Of a stretch of DNA of 64,000 nucleotides, positions 12,899 to 23,536 are shown piece after piece (within the stretch, counting starts at the first letter, position 1; each line of letters opens with the position of its first letter). The notes below the pieces were generated by a model. The model ran no database searches and was not told the DNA's origin. It was given only the letters and a program-made list of their open reading frames with translations. Made by a program: the position numbers and the translations under genes. The DNA lies in NCBI RefSeq assembly GCF_918797505.1, contig NC_092793.1:67017660-67081659 (forward strand). The letters are read 5' to 3'. This DNA is from Bemisia tabaci (taxonomy: Eukaryota > Arthropoda > Insecta > Hemiptera > Aleyrodidae).

Positions 12899-13514
12899 CA
12901 TGAAGGCTATTTCCATTTAAATCTTCCGTCACATTCATACGGCGCAATGATACAACTATTTGAACTCTCCGGAATGCGTGAGGTATCACGCCGCATTTAT
13001 AGGCATTTTCAAAACAGCCAAGTTCCGATACCCGGATTATCGTTTTGCATAGTTCATAGTATTTTGTTTTAATTTCTAACCACTTGTTTAATTATAATCC
13101 TCCTATAAAAACCATCCATTTGCTAAATACAAATCTAGCTGAGCGCACTAGGCATTCATGACTGCAGAAATGTTAACGGAAATCGAAAAGGCCAGCGTGC
13201 ATGAAGGCTATCTTCATTTAAATCTTCCGTCGCATTTCTAAGGCGCAATGATACAACTATTTGAACTCTCCGGAATGCGTGAGGTATCACGCCGCATTTG
13301 AAGGCGTTTTCAAAACAGCCAAGTTCCGATACCCGGATTATCGTTTTGCATAGTTCATATTCTTTTGTTATATTCCGTGCCACTCGTTTATTTTTAATCC
13401 TCGTAGAAAAACCACCCATTTGCTAAATACAATTCTAGCTGAAGCGCACTTCAGCTATGCATTCACCACTGCAAAAATGTCAAAGGAAATCGACAAGCCC
13501 AGCGTGCATGAAGG
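12899..13514. repeat. Satellite-like tandem repeat, period about 301-307 bp
   Basis: Unit 1 starts at 12899 and unit 2 at 13200, both with CATGAAGGCTAT; a third unit begins at 13507 with CATGAAGG and stops at the hAT-like element. Units share 'AATCTTCCGTC', 'CCGATACCCGGATTATCGTT' and the dyad core GCGTGAGGTATCACGC (12976-12991 and 13277-13292). Identity looks high, with scattered differences. Confidence 0.9.
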
Positions 13515-14214
13515 CAGGCCCGCCACAAGGGGGGGATACTGGGTCCATGGTACCGGGCCGGGCCGAGGCCATGTTACCCTTGAAAAACCACTACGAATTC
13601 ACATGCAACCCTTGTTTCGTAAGAAAATGTGAAAAATTTACCCTAAAAATTTCGCAAAAGGTGAATAGATTTTCAGAAACACGCTGGGGCACTGTAGAAT
13701 TCTTCTTAAATTTTCAAAGAAGTATACTTCTTGGAAAATTTCTATCTATTTTCAAGATTTTCAGTACAGAGGGATATTTTTAGTAACTGCGTTTCATTTT
13801 CTTCCGTCGTCAGATGCTAAGAGTCTCCAGTCTGGGCATCCTCGACTGCAATGGCTCATGGCTCAACTCCCTTGCCATAGACAAACGAAGGGGGAGTCCA
13901 GCGGGGCCTGGCCCTCTTAGAACTGAAAATAGTATCATATGCCCCCCCCCAAAAAAAAAAAATAAAAATTTTCCAGATGTTTTGAATGCAACAATTCGCA
14001 AGTATTTTGTGCATGCTGAAAGTAGAAAAAAAAACATAATTATTCCGCAGAAATTGATGGAAAAATTCTTTATGGAAGCTTCAAAATGCGTCCAATTAGT
14101 CGTATAAATTCTAAAATTTCTCGGGGGATGCCCTTCGGACCCCCCCCCCCTCCTTGCTTGGGGCCCGAACCTTAAAACTGGTACCAGGGCCCGAGATGGG
14201 ATGTGGCGGGCCTG
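13515..14214 (+). mobile_element. hAT-like non-autonomous element, 700 bp (copy 1)
   Basis: Starts CAGGCCCGCCACA and ends TGTGGCGGGCCTG, perfect 13-bp terminal inverted repeats. The whole length matches, in reverse orientation, the element at 32937-33640, including internal G/C homopolymers. It interrupts the third unit of the 305-bp repeat. The flanking octamers (CATGAAGG, CTACTACC) do not match, so this copy has lost or never had a visible target duplication. No transposase ORF; the short ORFs inside are incidental. Confidence 0.88.
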
Positions 14215-15208
14215 CTACTACCATATTAATACTGTAGAGATAGGATGCAAAATGGCTGTAACCTATGTAAATAATTTTATTTTTTGTCTCGGTTTTTGTA
14301 AAATGCTGTTCTTGTTCATTTTATTGTATTTTTTTATACCTGCCTGGTTTCATAGTTGAAATCTACTTGTTTTTTGCACTGATGATGATGGCTGTTCAGC
14401 GACCGAAACGTCTGCTCCTTTTATCCTTCAAAGCACGTATAATAATTATGACAGTTTGTTCGAAGTTGGGACGTTGTTTGACTGGATGGCTCCCCCTACA
14501 TTGCTCAATACTATAGTATTACTGGATGCCGCAGACCTTTATGTTAATGTATTTCTGTTTTCAAAATTCCAAATGTTGGCGAAAATTCCTGCTCAAAAGA
14601 GTAGTATGAAGTAATTTTTATGAAAATATTTGATAAATAGAGAAAAGAATGAGCAGGAATTCTTTTCAAACGTTTTAGTAGGTCCTGTTCTCTGACATTT
14701 CATCGTCGGATTTAAAGATCGCCCCGGTGTGCGACGATGTCTTACTGTGGAGAGCCCGCGGGTGCTGCATCCTAAATCACACGGATTGTTAGCGATGACC
14801 AGATCCAACGTTAAGCAAACAGTAAATCAGTGAAAACGCGGCTTTACGAGTCGGGGAGATTGCGTCGGCCCGGCCGGCTCTGCAGTCTGCAGGGCGCGCT
14901 CCCGCCGTGAAAAGGAAAACACTTACCTGGATGTGCACGAATGAAAATAAAAATTATTTACATACGTAACTGTTGCAGTTTTGAGCGAGCGCGAATTACA
15001 ACATAATATTCATATTGCGAGATAGGGAGGCCCTAATTGAATGAGCTGTAGCGATGATTTTCATAGGCATTCCGTTTACGACCTTATACTGACCGTGTGC
15101 TGAGGCGCAGTCACCTGAAACTGTTTTCTTCGACAACTTCTCCACGTACCGGCACGGACCCCAGCTAGGGGAGCCAACATGAAAGACCCACCTTCAGACC
15201 TATTCAAA
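14215..15208. other. Intergenic, no gene seen
   Basis: Nothing convincing. The 305-bp repeat does not resume after the hAT-like element. A patch at about 14860-14910 is GC-rich, without any feature I can name. Confidence 0.4.
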
Positions 15209-15889
15209 TTTCTTATTTGAGGGGCTTGGAGGACAAGAACAGGGCTGAGGAACAATACCGCCTAACTCACAGTTTTGCCGGAAATGAGAAGACGACTTTG
15301 CCGCATTCTTCATACGGGCCATATAGACATATTGTCCGCGTTCCGCGCTCACAGGCCGAAAGTTCCGGGTGCAGCACCTGGAGCAGTCCAAGCTACGGCT
15401 CTAGCGCCCGGAACTTTCGGCCTCTGAGCCCGGAGAAAATGGATATGTCTATATATAGCCGTAACTTTTTTTCAGTGCAGTATTAAATACGCAAGCTGAT
15501 TTTTTAGTTTTTCCGATTCTGCATGAGGGAGCGTTTTAAATAATTATGCTGTACATAATGTATAAAAAGTAAATCGAACCTCAAAATTACAGAAATGGCC
15601 AAGTTTCTTCTTCGTCTTGCAAAATCGTCAGTTTGCAGATATGCAGTTGCTCCTTAGCCACAGATAAGTGCAATTTTTGTTATTTTAAGAAGTACGTGTT
15701 TAAAGTATCGAAAATACATGGAGACTAATGGGGAAGAAATTTCAAATCCACTTTTTGATGCTTAAAAATTGGATTTTAGTAGTGAATTTTATTTACAGAA
15801 TATATTGTAAGGCTAGTTTTAGCTAAAATCAGTAATATCCAAATTGTTCCGATATACTTTGCCGCCTTGTCCTCTAAGCCCCTCATTTT
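15209..15889. repeat. Element bounded by inverted repeats, with an inner hairpin
   Basis: 'GAGGGGCTTGGAGGACAAG' at about 15219 and 'CTTGTCCTCTAAGCCCCTC' at about 15867 are inverted copies (one mismatch). Inside, at about 15318-15460, 'GGCCGAAAGTTCCGGG' pairs with 'CCCGGAACTTTCGGCC' and 'ATAGACATAT' with 'ATATGTCTAT'. Short ATTT words flank both ends. No coding capacity is visible. Confidence 0.6.
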
Positions 15890-15939
15890 GCCCCTTCTTC
15901 TTCGGTAATTTTCATTCTTCAAACATTCTTCAAACGGGA

Positions 15940-16465
15940 AGGAAATTAACAATTGAGATGTTGCATGTATGAGGAATCTACGATTTGACTATTGATACGT
16001 ATGTAAAAGTTCGCGAGGAACACGATGGTGCCTTTGGTTTTCTCTGAAATCAACTCCCAAGCTCAAAAAAAGCTCTCAAGTTGAGGCTAAAATGGAGGGG
16101 ATATCCCACGCTATCCTGAGAGTCCACCTCTACATCAAAACAAACTCTCCATGCAAAGATAGGGAGCAAATGCATTATTAGGGTTGCCGTGTTTTCAGTT
16201 TTAGAGTCCCCAAATAAAGAGGCAGCCCTGTCAATGTATTTTCTCCCTATCTTTGCATGGAGAATTTGTTTTGATGTAGAGGTGGACTCTCAGGATAGCG
16301 TGGGATATCCCCTCCATTTTGGCCTCAACTTGAGAGCTTTTTTTGAGCTTGGGAGTTGATTTCATAGAAAACCAATGGCACCATCGTGTTCCTCATGAAC
16401 TTTTACATTAGAATCAATAGTCAAATTGCAAATTCCTCACACATACAACATCTCCATTGCACGAT
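15940..16465. repeat. Large foldback element, arms about 220 bp
   Basis: The left arm (about 15946-16170) and right arm (about 16232-16460) are near-complementary over their full length; for example 'GGGGATATCCCACGCTATCC' pairs with its reverse complement at about 16294-16313, and 'AACTCTCCATGCAAAGATAG' likewise. The loop is about 60 bp. Terminal target duplication not resolved. Confidence 0.88.
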
Positions 16466-17566
16466 TCAAAATTTCCGTCTTTTTGGATCAACATGAAAAC
16501 GATCCCTAAGACGCAGACGCCTTGCAATCGAGCCATGGCTGAGGTCGATTTTCTTTACAAGTCAATTCTTCATCCACACTGTGCTCTTCTTTACCAAGGC
16601 AGCACACTGAAAAATTTCGCGCTAACAACCTCTTCTAATATCTGCATAGAACAAGCACTTTTCATAGCAAGAATGAACACCTGAATCCCAAAGCAGTGGC
16701 TATCATGATTGCTTATGCTGAGATGAAAAGTTTACAGGCCAGGACAAGGGCTGCGATGTCAGAATGCAACTAAAAACCGATGTTTTCCCCTTGGGATCCG
16801 GCCCGTGAGCATGACTAAAACCATCCAACTTGACATCAGAAGACGAGGCATGTATGATGGTATCATGTCAGAGTAATGATAGCTCAGTCGTGGCGCTAAT
16901 CCCCCCTCCATTCTATGCAAATGCGGCCATGATTAGAAATAAATGGACTTCCTTATCTCGTAATTGACTAGTTTTTGCCTCTGTAAACTCAAGCTCCGGC
17001 CGCTGCACTGAACTAGATTCGAGCGACCAGCCTAATTACGCCTAACAAATTTAATTATTTCCCTGGAGTGCGGCTTTGTAATGCGACACCGCAGCACCCC
17101 AACGCCAACGTTCAATGGGCTATGCCGGCTATATGCGCCGTTTATGAGCACGAGGATATTCCATCAAACTCTTCGTCGGCCAGTGGATACCTACCTCCTC
17201 CCGGAATTTACGGTGATTCGTCAAGGTTTTTATCGTGGTCGAATTTCCGTGCGACATCTCACATCGATTATGTAAAAAATTTCGACACCCTTTGAATTGG
17301 TCGCTAAAAAAGGGACGAAAGCTCTGCGCATGAGCCTAAATAATTATTTTTCAATGGAGCTTTTGCGTGCAAATTTTGTATTGCTTCATCTGAAAGTGTT
17401 TAAAGAGCGGAACTCACAGTATTTTTTATAATTTTTCTCTGATACAGGAAATGGTATAAAAGTATATTTAAAAGTGAAAAAATGCACCGTGTAGTGACGT
17501 CATCTTGCGGCATTTGAACACACGTATTTTAGCAGATTAGATCTTTTGTCATATCTTCTCCGATAA
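16466..17566. other. Intergenic, no gene seen
   Basis: Only short overlapping ORFs (75 and 64 codons at 17068-17295) without domains. Nothing supported. Confidence 0.4.
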
Positions 17567-17983
17567 TTGGACGTATTTCTACCAAACAGAACTATGTGCA
17601 GGGGGAAAGATGGAGAGCGCTCATCAGTGCTCCGGCCATAAGAATGAATGGGAAATATAAAGCGCCAGTGACGAGGCCGCCGTCGCGCCTCTTCCATCCG
17701 CCGCTTAACTCATGAACCCTGTCCTCAACGCTCTAGATACATGTCCACAGCTCATACACTGTGCACATAGTTCCGTTTGACAGCACGTGAAATCCCGCTT
17801 CTCCAATTCAGCAAACGCAACTGTGAGCCAACTAAGTGCGGCACCCATGAGCCATGGGCATGTATCTAGAGCCTTGTGGACAGGGCTCATGAGTTAAGCG
17901 GCAAGCGGCGGGTTCAGCTTTCTAGAGCACACCCCATATTTCTCAGCAGCACATAGTTTTGTTTGATATAGAAATACGTCCAA
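17567..17983. repeat. TIR foldback MITE, family GGACGTATTTCTA (copy 1, 417 bp)
   Basis: The left end TTGGACGTATTTCTACCAAA and right end 'TAGAAATACGTCCAA' are inverted. The interior arms also pair ('CTTAACTCATGA.CCCTGTCC' and 'CTAGATACATG' with their complements at about 17857-17900). TAA flanks both ends, a possible 3-bp target duplication of the PIF/Harbinger type. Same family as 19496-19879. Confidence 0.82.
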
Positions 17984-18108
17984 TAATTGTCCATAAGGAA
18001 GTGTGGAATCCCCATAGGTAAAAGCTTCTACCCGTCGCCGAGAGGCTCGCGGAGGGTCTCTTGTTTCTGGTCTCCCCCTTTGTTCGGAATTTCCAAGAGC
18101 CCTCTAGG

Positions 18109-21100
18109 TTATCGTATGAGCTTCAACACTCTAGCTCTGGATAAAAACTCGCCCATGGAGACATAGGCGCCGACCATATTCCTGGTGCCGGAGAAAGAGG
18201 CCCGGCCATGGAGCACACGCCAGTTGTTGATGAACACCACGTTCCCCGGCTCGAGTTTGAACTTCCACTCGTTGTCGGCACCGCGCAGAATAGCCGCGAG
18301 CTTCCGAAGAGCCGAGTAGAAGGCGTTCGCGTTTGCAGGGAGTCGCGGCGACCGATCGTAGCAGTTGAAGCGGATCTGTTCTAGCTCGGTGGTGCCGGCG
18401 CGGTGTCGGAGGATGGGACCCGTCGCCCGGTGGTGCCTGGCCGGCTCCAAATACTCGGCCTCCACGTGGGTCCCTGCGAGGGTCGCGTAGCTTTGCGGAT
18501 CCGTCGACTTGAGTTCCATGGCCGCGTGGAAACCGTCGACCAAGGTGGTTTCTCCGCCCTCGCCGACGTGACGCAAGCAGTGGAAGACCTGCAACCTGAA
18601 ACAGCGTTCATTCAAAATTACAAGACAGTAACCGAAGTAGGAACAGAGGCAAGAGGTGCCTTCTCCGTTAGTTTGGAATATCTGCCATAGGGAAAAATCG
18701 GCATTTGCCTATCATCGATTGAGAATCCTTAGAAATATATAGTTTACTAGCTGTTCCGCAACGGCTCGGCGTCATTTGGTGCACGGAGAAAAAAACCTCG
18801 TGCGTGGGACCCGAAGTTTAGGTCATATGGATCTCTGAAGTTTTCAGATTGAGCATCTGAACACTTAAGGTCTAGCTGTCGAGGTTCGGATCACACATCT
18901 GAAACTTCAGTTCTTACTTCTGAAGTACTTAAGATGTGAGAACCGAAGTTTTTCGGATGTGAGAACCGAAGGTTTTCGGATGTGAAAACCGAAGTACTCC
19001 AGATGTAAGAACTGAAATTTCAAATGTGTGATCCGAACCTCGACAGCTAGACCTTAAGTGTTCAGATGCTCAATTCGAAAACTTCAGAGATCCATAAGAC
19101 CTAAACTTCGGGTCCCACGCACGAAGTTTTTTCTCCGTGTGGGGGCAGGGTCTGCGTCCTGAAAAGAGTATGTAAACGAGGAAACTTGATCGAATTGCTG
19201 AAATCTTGATTTTTTTTCTTTACTTAGGTATCATGTGAGGGGTCACGTCAGGTCACCCCCCCCCCCGCCCCCGGTTTTGGTGAAATGACGATATTACTGT
19301 CCCGGGTGCGCTTCAAATGGTGCTTCTGAGTGCGCTAAAAGGAATAAGGCAAACCGCATTCCTTTTACTAACACTTTGAATGAATTCGAGAAAGATTTAG
19401 AGTCCCAGAGACAACTATCACTCATGTCCTTGTGATACTCCCAAAAGTCAAGTAAATTTTACAAGGTTCCGGAGAGGACGCGGGGAGGGTCTTAATTGGA
19501 CGTATTTCTACCAAACTGACCTATGTGGAGGTGAGAAATTTGGGGTGTGCTCGTTAGTTCTCTGGCCGTAAGAGTGAATGAGAATAATAAAGCGCCAGTG
19601 ACGTCAGCGGCAATGATCAACGGGAGGCGCGACGGGGAGATGGTCGTCGGGGCACTTTAACTCATGAGCCCTGTTCACAACGCTCTCTTGCCATGCCCGC
19701 GGCTCATGAATCTCGAATTCAGTTGGCACATAGGTCTGTTTGATAGAATGTAATATCCCGCTTTTCCTATTCTTCAAAAGGAATCACGTCCACTTTTACA
19801 TTGCTCCTTATGCAGCTTCAACGAGCACACCCCATATTTCTCACCTGCACGTAGGTCTGTTTGGTAGAAATACGTCCAATTCCGATGAGCCGACTGCAGC
19901 CGGTGCGACCCTCCTCACATCACAAAGAGTTCCTAATGCCGTCTATGGAAACAACCATGCAGCTGCAATTCATTTACCATGTAATCGCAATTTATTGGAA
20001 TCTTCCCCACGTGGGCTAGTGACATTTACTCGGTAAGCTGCAGAAAACTATTGTGATGTGGCTGAAGTTACCCAGCAGGATAGAGGAAATAAGTATTGTC
20101 TGTGTGCGGTCCAATCGCTGCCTTGGTATACGCAGTATCGCGGTGCTCTAAACTGTCGCCAACTTCCCACATGCCTCCAAAAAGAGTATGGTAAATCGGC
20201 GCTAGCCTTTCGATCACATTTTGCGTCGCGGATAGCGTAGGTTCAACCTAGAAAATGAAAAGAATGAGAAAGGATAGTTATCTTTCAGTCTGTTGAACAT
20301 ACAATAGTTTATTCGATAGACGCGAATACGAACTGTCTCATGGAGGAAATTGGTATTTGTGCACAAAATTTGTTAAAAAAACACTTTGAAATAACTCTGG
20401 AAGTACGTATTCCAAGTGAATACATACTGCAAAACGTTGCGCCTTTTTTCAATTTGCGATTGCGATTTTTAGTCGGGACTTCTTTATTTTGAAATGTTTC
20501 CTTGTCAAATAGTGTGTGCAAATACCTGCGACGTACTACAACATGATGCCATGCCCGAAAATTCTCGAGCAATGCCCTATAATCCAGGAATCGTATCAAT
20601 TAATTAATCAATTACTGACTCGTTCTCCAGAGTCCTGAGAGCCACCTTAAGGAATCACAATAAAATGAACGCAACGAAAGGTAGCAACTATTCGGCCAGC
20701 CGAGTGTTGCACAGTATCACGCAAAATTGAAGGCTAATTTAACGCACGAACTCATTGGACCAATTCCTGCGACGGGCGACGGCTAAAGTCGCTGAATTTT
20801 AAGGAATAACAATGCTCTAAGCGTGCAAGCAACTATTCGACCACCCGAGTGTGGCACAGTATCAGTCGAAATTGAAGGCGCAATTAACGCACCAATTTAC
20901 AAGGCCAATTCTTTCAACGGCTAAAATTGCTGGATTTTATGTATAAATGTAAAGGGAAAATGTTCCCAAGCTCTCTTGAAAAGTATCAGGTATTTTGGAG
21001 TTACGCGGTGTCACACTTTAGTCATCGATATGTTTGAGGCGCTTAAGGCAATTGAAATACATCATTTATCAAAGACATTTTGGGCACAAATAGTACCATC

Positions 21101-23536
21101 TGATAGGGCAAAAACTCACCAGATATGATTGAACATCTTTGATGTGTGATTATTAATTGATACATAATGTATATATTTATAATTATATTAAGATTATGAG
21201 CTATGTGGAAACTTCCTACATGATATGTAGGTATAGATTGTTTAACTTACGCCTGACACTATCGCCAATCCATTCCGTAGAATTGAATTTGCCACCTCCT
21301 CTTGACCCTCTAATTGATTAAATTTTCCAAGACTGATTGCGGTTACCAATGATTTTGCCTCCTCTCCCTTCCAAAGAAAGGGTTGTGGCCATTGTTCCAA
21401 CTGACTGTACTGTCTCAAGAAAGCGATGTCGAATGTGGATTTGTGACCATCTCCCCCTAATTGATGAGAAAATAATAATAATTAAAACATCTAAATAAAT
21501 ATTAAACTGCAACGAATAAGTTCCGCACTTGGATTCCTGAATCGTTTTTCTTCATCCGATGCAATTGCTTTGAAAGTGGATATTAGCTATAAGGGCTCAT
21601 ATCAACGTGAGTATTTAGATGGTCTTCTTCAAATGACATTAGTTATTTGCAAAGTCGATATTTTATTTCAATTAGAATCCAGGAACCCGTAATCCAGGAA
21701 TCCTGTACAGAGTCACCGATTTCAAATCCGAGCACATAAAAAACTGATTTTGAGCCCTACAAATTTGTCAAGTTTCAAATATAAATCGCGAGTGAGCTAT
21801 CAATACCTTTGTTTTGGTCGCAGATTTCAAATATGAGGTCAAAAATGCCCTCTGGTCCATTGAGTTGCCGTAAATCATCGGCCCAGAAGGGCAGAATTTC
21901 AAGGGGAGTCTAGGTTGTTTCATTCAAATTTTTCCCAACAGTCAAGAAAGTCTAACTTTTGACGCACCTGGTTTGAGTTCTCAGATGGCTCGGGTACAGG
22001 TACCCACCTATTGTGCAAACATACTTCATCGATTTTTTTTTAAAAACAAATTGATCGGAATTTTACAATGAGAGCATGCAGGATGCACCGCGATTTAATG
22101 TAATTTACGCGATGTGAATGACGAGAGTTGGTGTGATACCGAAGGTGGTTGACCTTTTAGTTGGTGTGATTTGTGGCTGGCACCAGATTTTTTTTTTTTT
22201 TTTTTTTTTTTATTAATTGAAAAGATGTACAACCACCCCATCTGGGGTGTCAATTACAATTTGTCTAATGGTTCTTAATTACTAGTACTTAATCTAAGTT
22301 TAGATTTAAGACTGTTTTTTTAGTAATAGCTAGCACCAGATGAGGTTGCAATATAACTTGCAAGAGAATAGTTTCCAAAGAACATATTACCAGTGCCCAA
22401 GCTGAAGATGTGTCAAAGTTGTGAGGTTGCAACTAGAAAATATTTTGCATTGTAATTTTCATGATCTATATCCACCTTGGGATTTTCCTCGTAAATGTAA
22501 ACATGTTAAGTGTTCGTTGGATGCAAGCTAGTGCAGAATGTTATTTTTACACATATTATAATTATTACTTACAGGTAAGATGCAGTTTCTCATTTTCAAA
22601 GAAATAATGGCAGGCGAAGCAAAATGGAGAAAGAAGTGTAACGTCAATACTTCGTTGTTTCGTCGCGTAATTATAGCAGTCCTTGCACCTGCAAAAATAT
22701 AGGTACATTAATATGCTTCTGCATTCCTAGAATAAGTATTAATTCCACTTAAAAAATTAAATTTCAAACACTCACTTTAAATACACATACCTAAAAAGCT
22801 TTCTATTATCCCATATCTGCTGTTTCTAATGAGAAACACGTAGAAATTTTAAGGCTCCAGCTCTCTTTGCAGAGCTCTTTTTCCGAAAAAAATGAGGAAT
22901 CAACATCCTTACGCTGTTAAAAAAATGTGCGAATACCTCAAAACGTTTATCTCAGCTGCTCCTGCTATTAATTTTACTTGCTGGGGATGTTAAGGGGCCT
23001 CACTTAGAGGGAAGCGGGCCCTTTAGGAGAGGAAGGAGAAGGCCAGGCCCAGGCCCAAGCAAGCCTCCCATTGCAAGGGAAATAATTTCCCATTAAAAAT
23101 AATTTTTGCAGGAATTTATCAGGTTTTCAGCGCTCAGGGGGAAGCAAGCCGGGCTCTTACGTAATTCATGAAGGGAAATGAGAGGTTGATTCTCAAGTGG
23201 TTTACATGGGGGTTAAAATTTAGCTAAAGTAGCAGACGTAATGCTTGAACGGCCTTTAAGTTAACTGCCTCTGCAGTTAACATAACCACTTTAACACCAT
23301 CTTTAACGTTTAATACACCATCCCACTTTTTTGGCGTTGATCTAAAAATAAATTTTAGTCGTTCAGAGAGCTTGACTGAGGGAAACAGTATTAATATATT
23401 TAGCCCTTTTTAGTGAGACGAGGAAACGCCGAAAGTGTACTCACCTACAATTGTCCCTCAACCAAACTGCGGAAAATTCAAGCGACTCGCCAACTCCATC
23501 GAGCTTTACTGTCATATTCATGGAATCCTCAGTCAT
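18109..23536 (-). CDS. Tmlhe: Trimethyllysine dioxygenase-type 2-oxoglutarate oxygenase
   Basis: Fe(II)/2-oxoglutarate oxygenase of the trimethyllysine/gamma-butyrobetaine hydroxylase family, which hydroxylates trimethyllysine in carnitine synthesis. Five minus-strand coding exons: 23536-23445, 22688-22573, 21456-21251, 20247-20072, 18595-18109. All junctions are GT-AG and the reading frame is kept throughout, giving 358 residues. An N-terminal zinc-site motif VWLRDNCRCKDC (about 24-35) is followed by WGDGH (70-74). The iron facial triad is H186-T-D188 in 'GPHTDNTYF' and H326 in 'WRVLHGR'; R335 fits the 2-oxoglutarate-binding arginine. The VFHCLRH..GG..LVDGF and CYDRSP blocks favour trimethyllysine over butyrobetaine hydroxylase. 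ATG 23536 is the first methionine, 3 nt after an acceptor-like AG, so at least one further 5' exon probably exists. It could be untranslated or could encode a mitochondrial leader, which this start lacks. The last exon is visibly GC-richer than the others. MITEs occupy the last intron. Confidence 0.92.
18782..19139. repeat. Foldback MITE, 358 bp, with internal minisatellite
   Basis: Ends CACGGAGAAAAAA..TTTTTTCTCCGTG. The arms pair for over 100 bp ('AAGGTCTAGCTGTCGAGGTT' against its complement at about 19036-19055). The centre has three to four 23-27 bp repeats of 'GATGTGAGAACCGAAG.TTTT'. It sits in the last Tmlhe intron. No clear target duplication. Confidence 0.88.
19496..19879. repeat. TIR foldback MITE, family GGACGTATTTCTA (copy 2, 384 bp)
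   Basis: TTGGACGTATTTCTACCAAA at the left and 'TTTGGTAGAAATACGTCCAA' at the right are perfect inverted ends. It shares 'GGGGTGTGCTCGTTAGT', 'AATAAAGCGCCAGTGACG' and 'CTTTAACTCATGAGCCCTGT' with the copy at 17567. It lies in the last Tmlhe intron, about 190 bp from the preceding exon. Confidence 0.88.
20648..20940. repeat. Two-unit tandem repeat, period about 153 bp, in a Tmlhe intron
   Basis: Units starting AAGGAAT at 20648 and 20801 share 'GCAACTATTCG.CCA.CCGAGT', 'CACAGTATCA', 'AAATTGAAGGC' and 'TTAACGCAC'. They are diverged relatives of the satellite module at 12899. The array lies in the intron 20248-21250. Confidence 0.75.
22187..22330. repeat. Poly(T) tract, possible 3' end of an antisense retroelement
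   Basis: About 25 T are followed by 'ATTAATTGAAAAGATGTACA' and a small hairpin (CACCCCATCTGGGGTG). This arrangement would fit a reverse-oriented, poly(A)-tailed retroelement end, but no family was recognised. It lies in the intron 21457-22572 of the Tmlhe gene. Confidence 0.3.

Larger units (their letters stand above)
18596..20071. other. Last intron of the Tmlhe gene, filled with MITEs
   Basis: Lies between the exon ending in codons for PAG and the exon starting with LQVFHC. The acceptor is TGTTTCAG after a pyrimidine-rich tract and the donor is GG|GTAACT (minus strand). It holds the foldbacks 18782-19139 and 19496-19879 and a poly(C) run near 19255. Confidence 0.85.

Noticed and set aside
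14860..14910. GC-rich patch as a tRNA or other structured RNA
   Set aside because: No cloverleaf, A/B box or clear stem pattern could be traced by eye.
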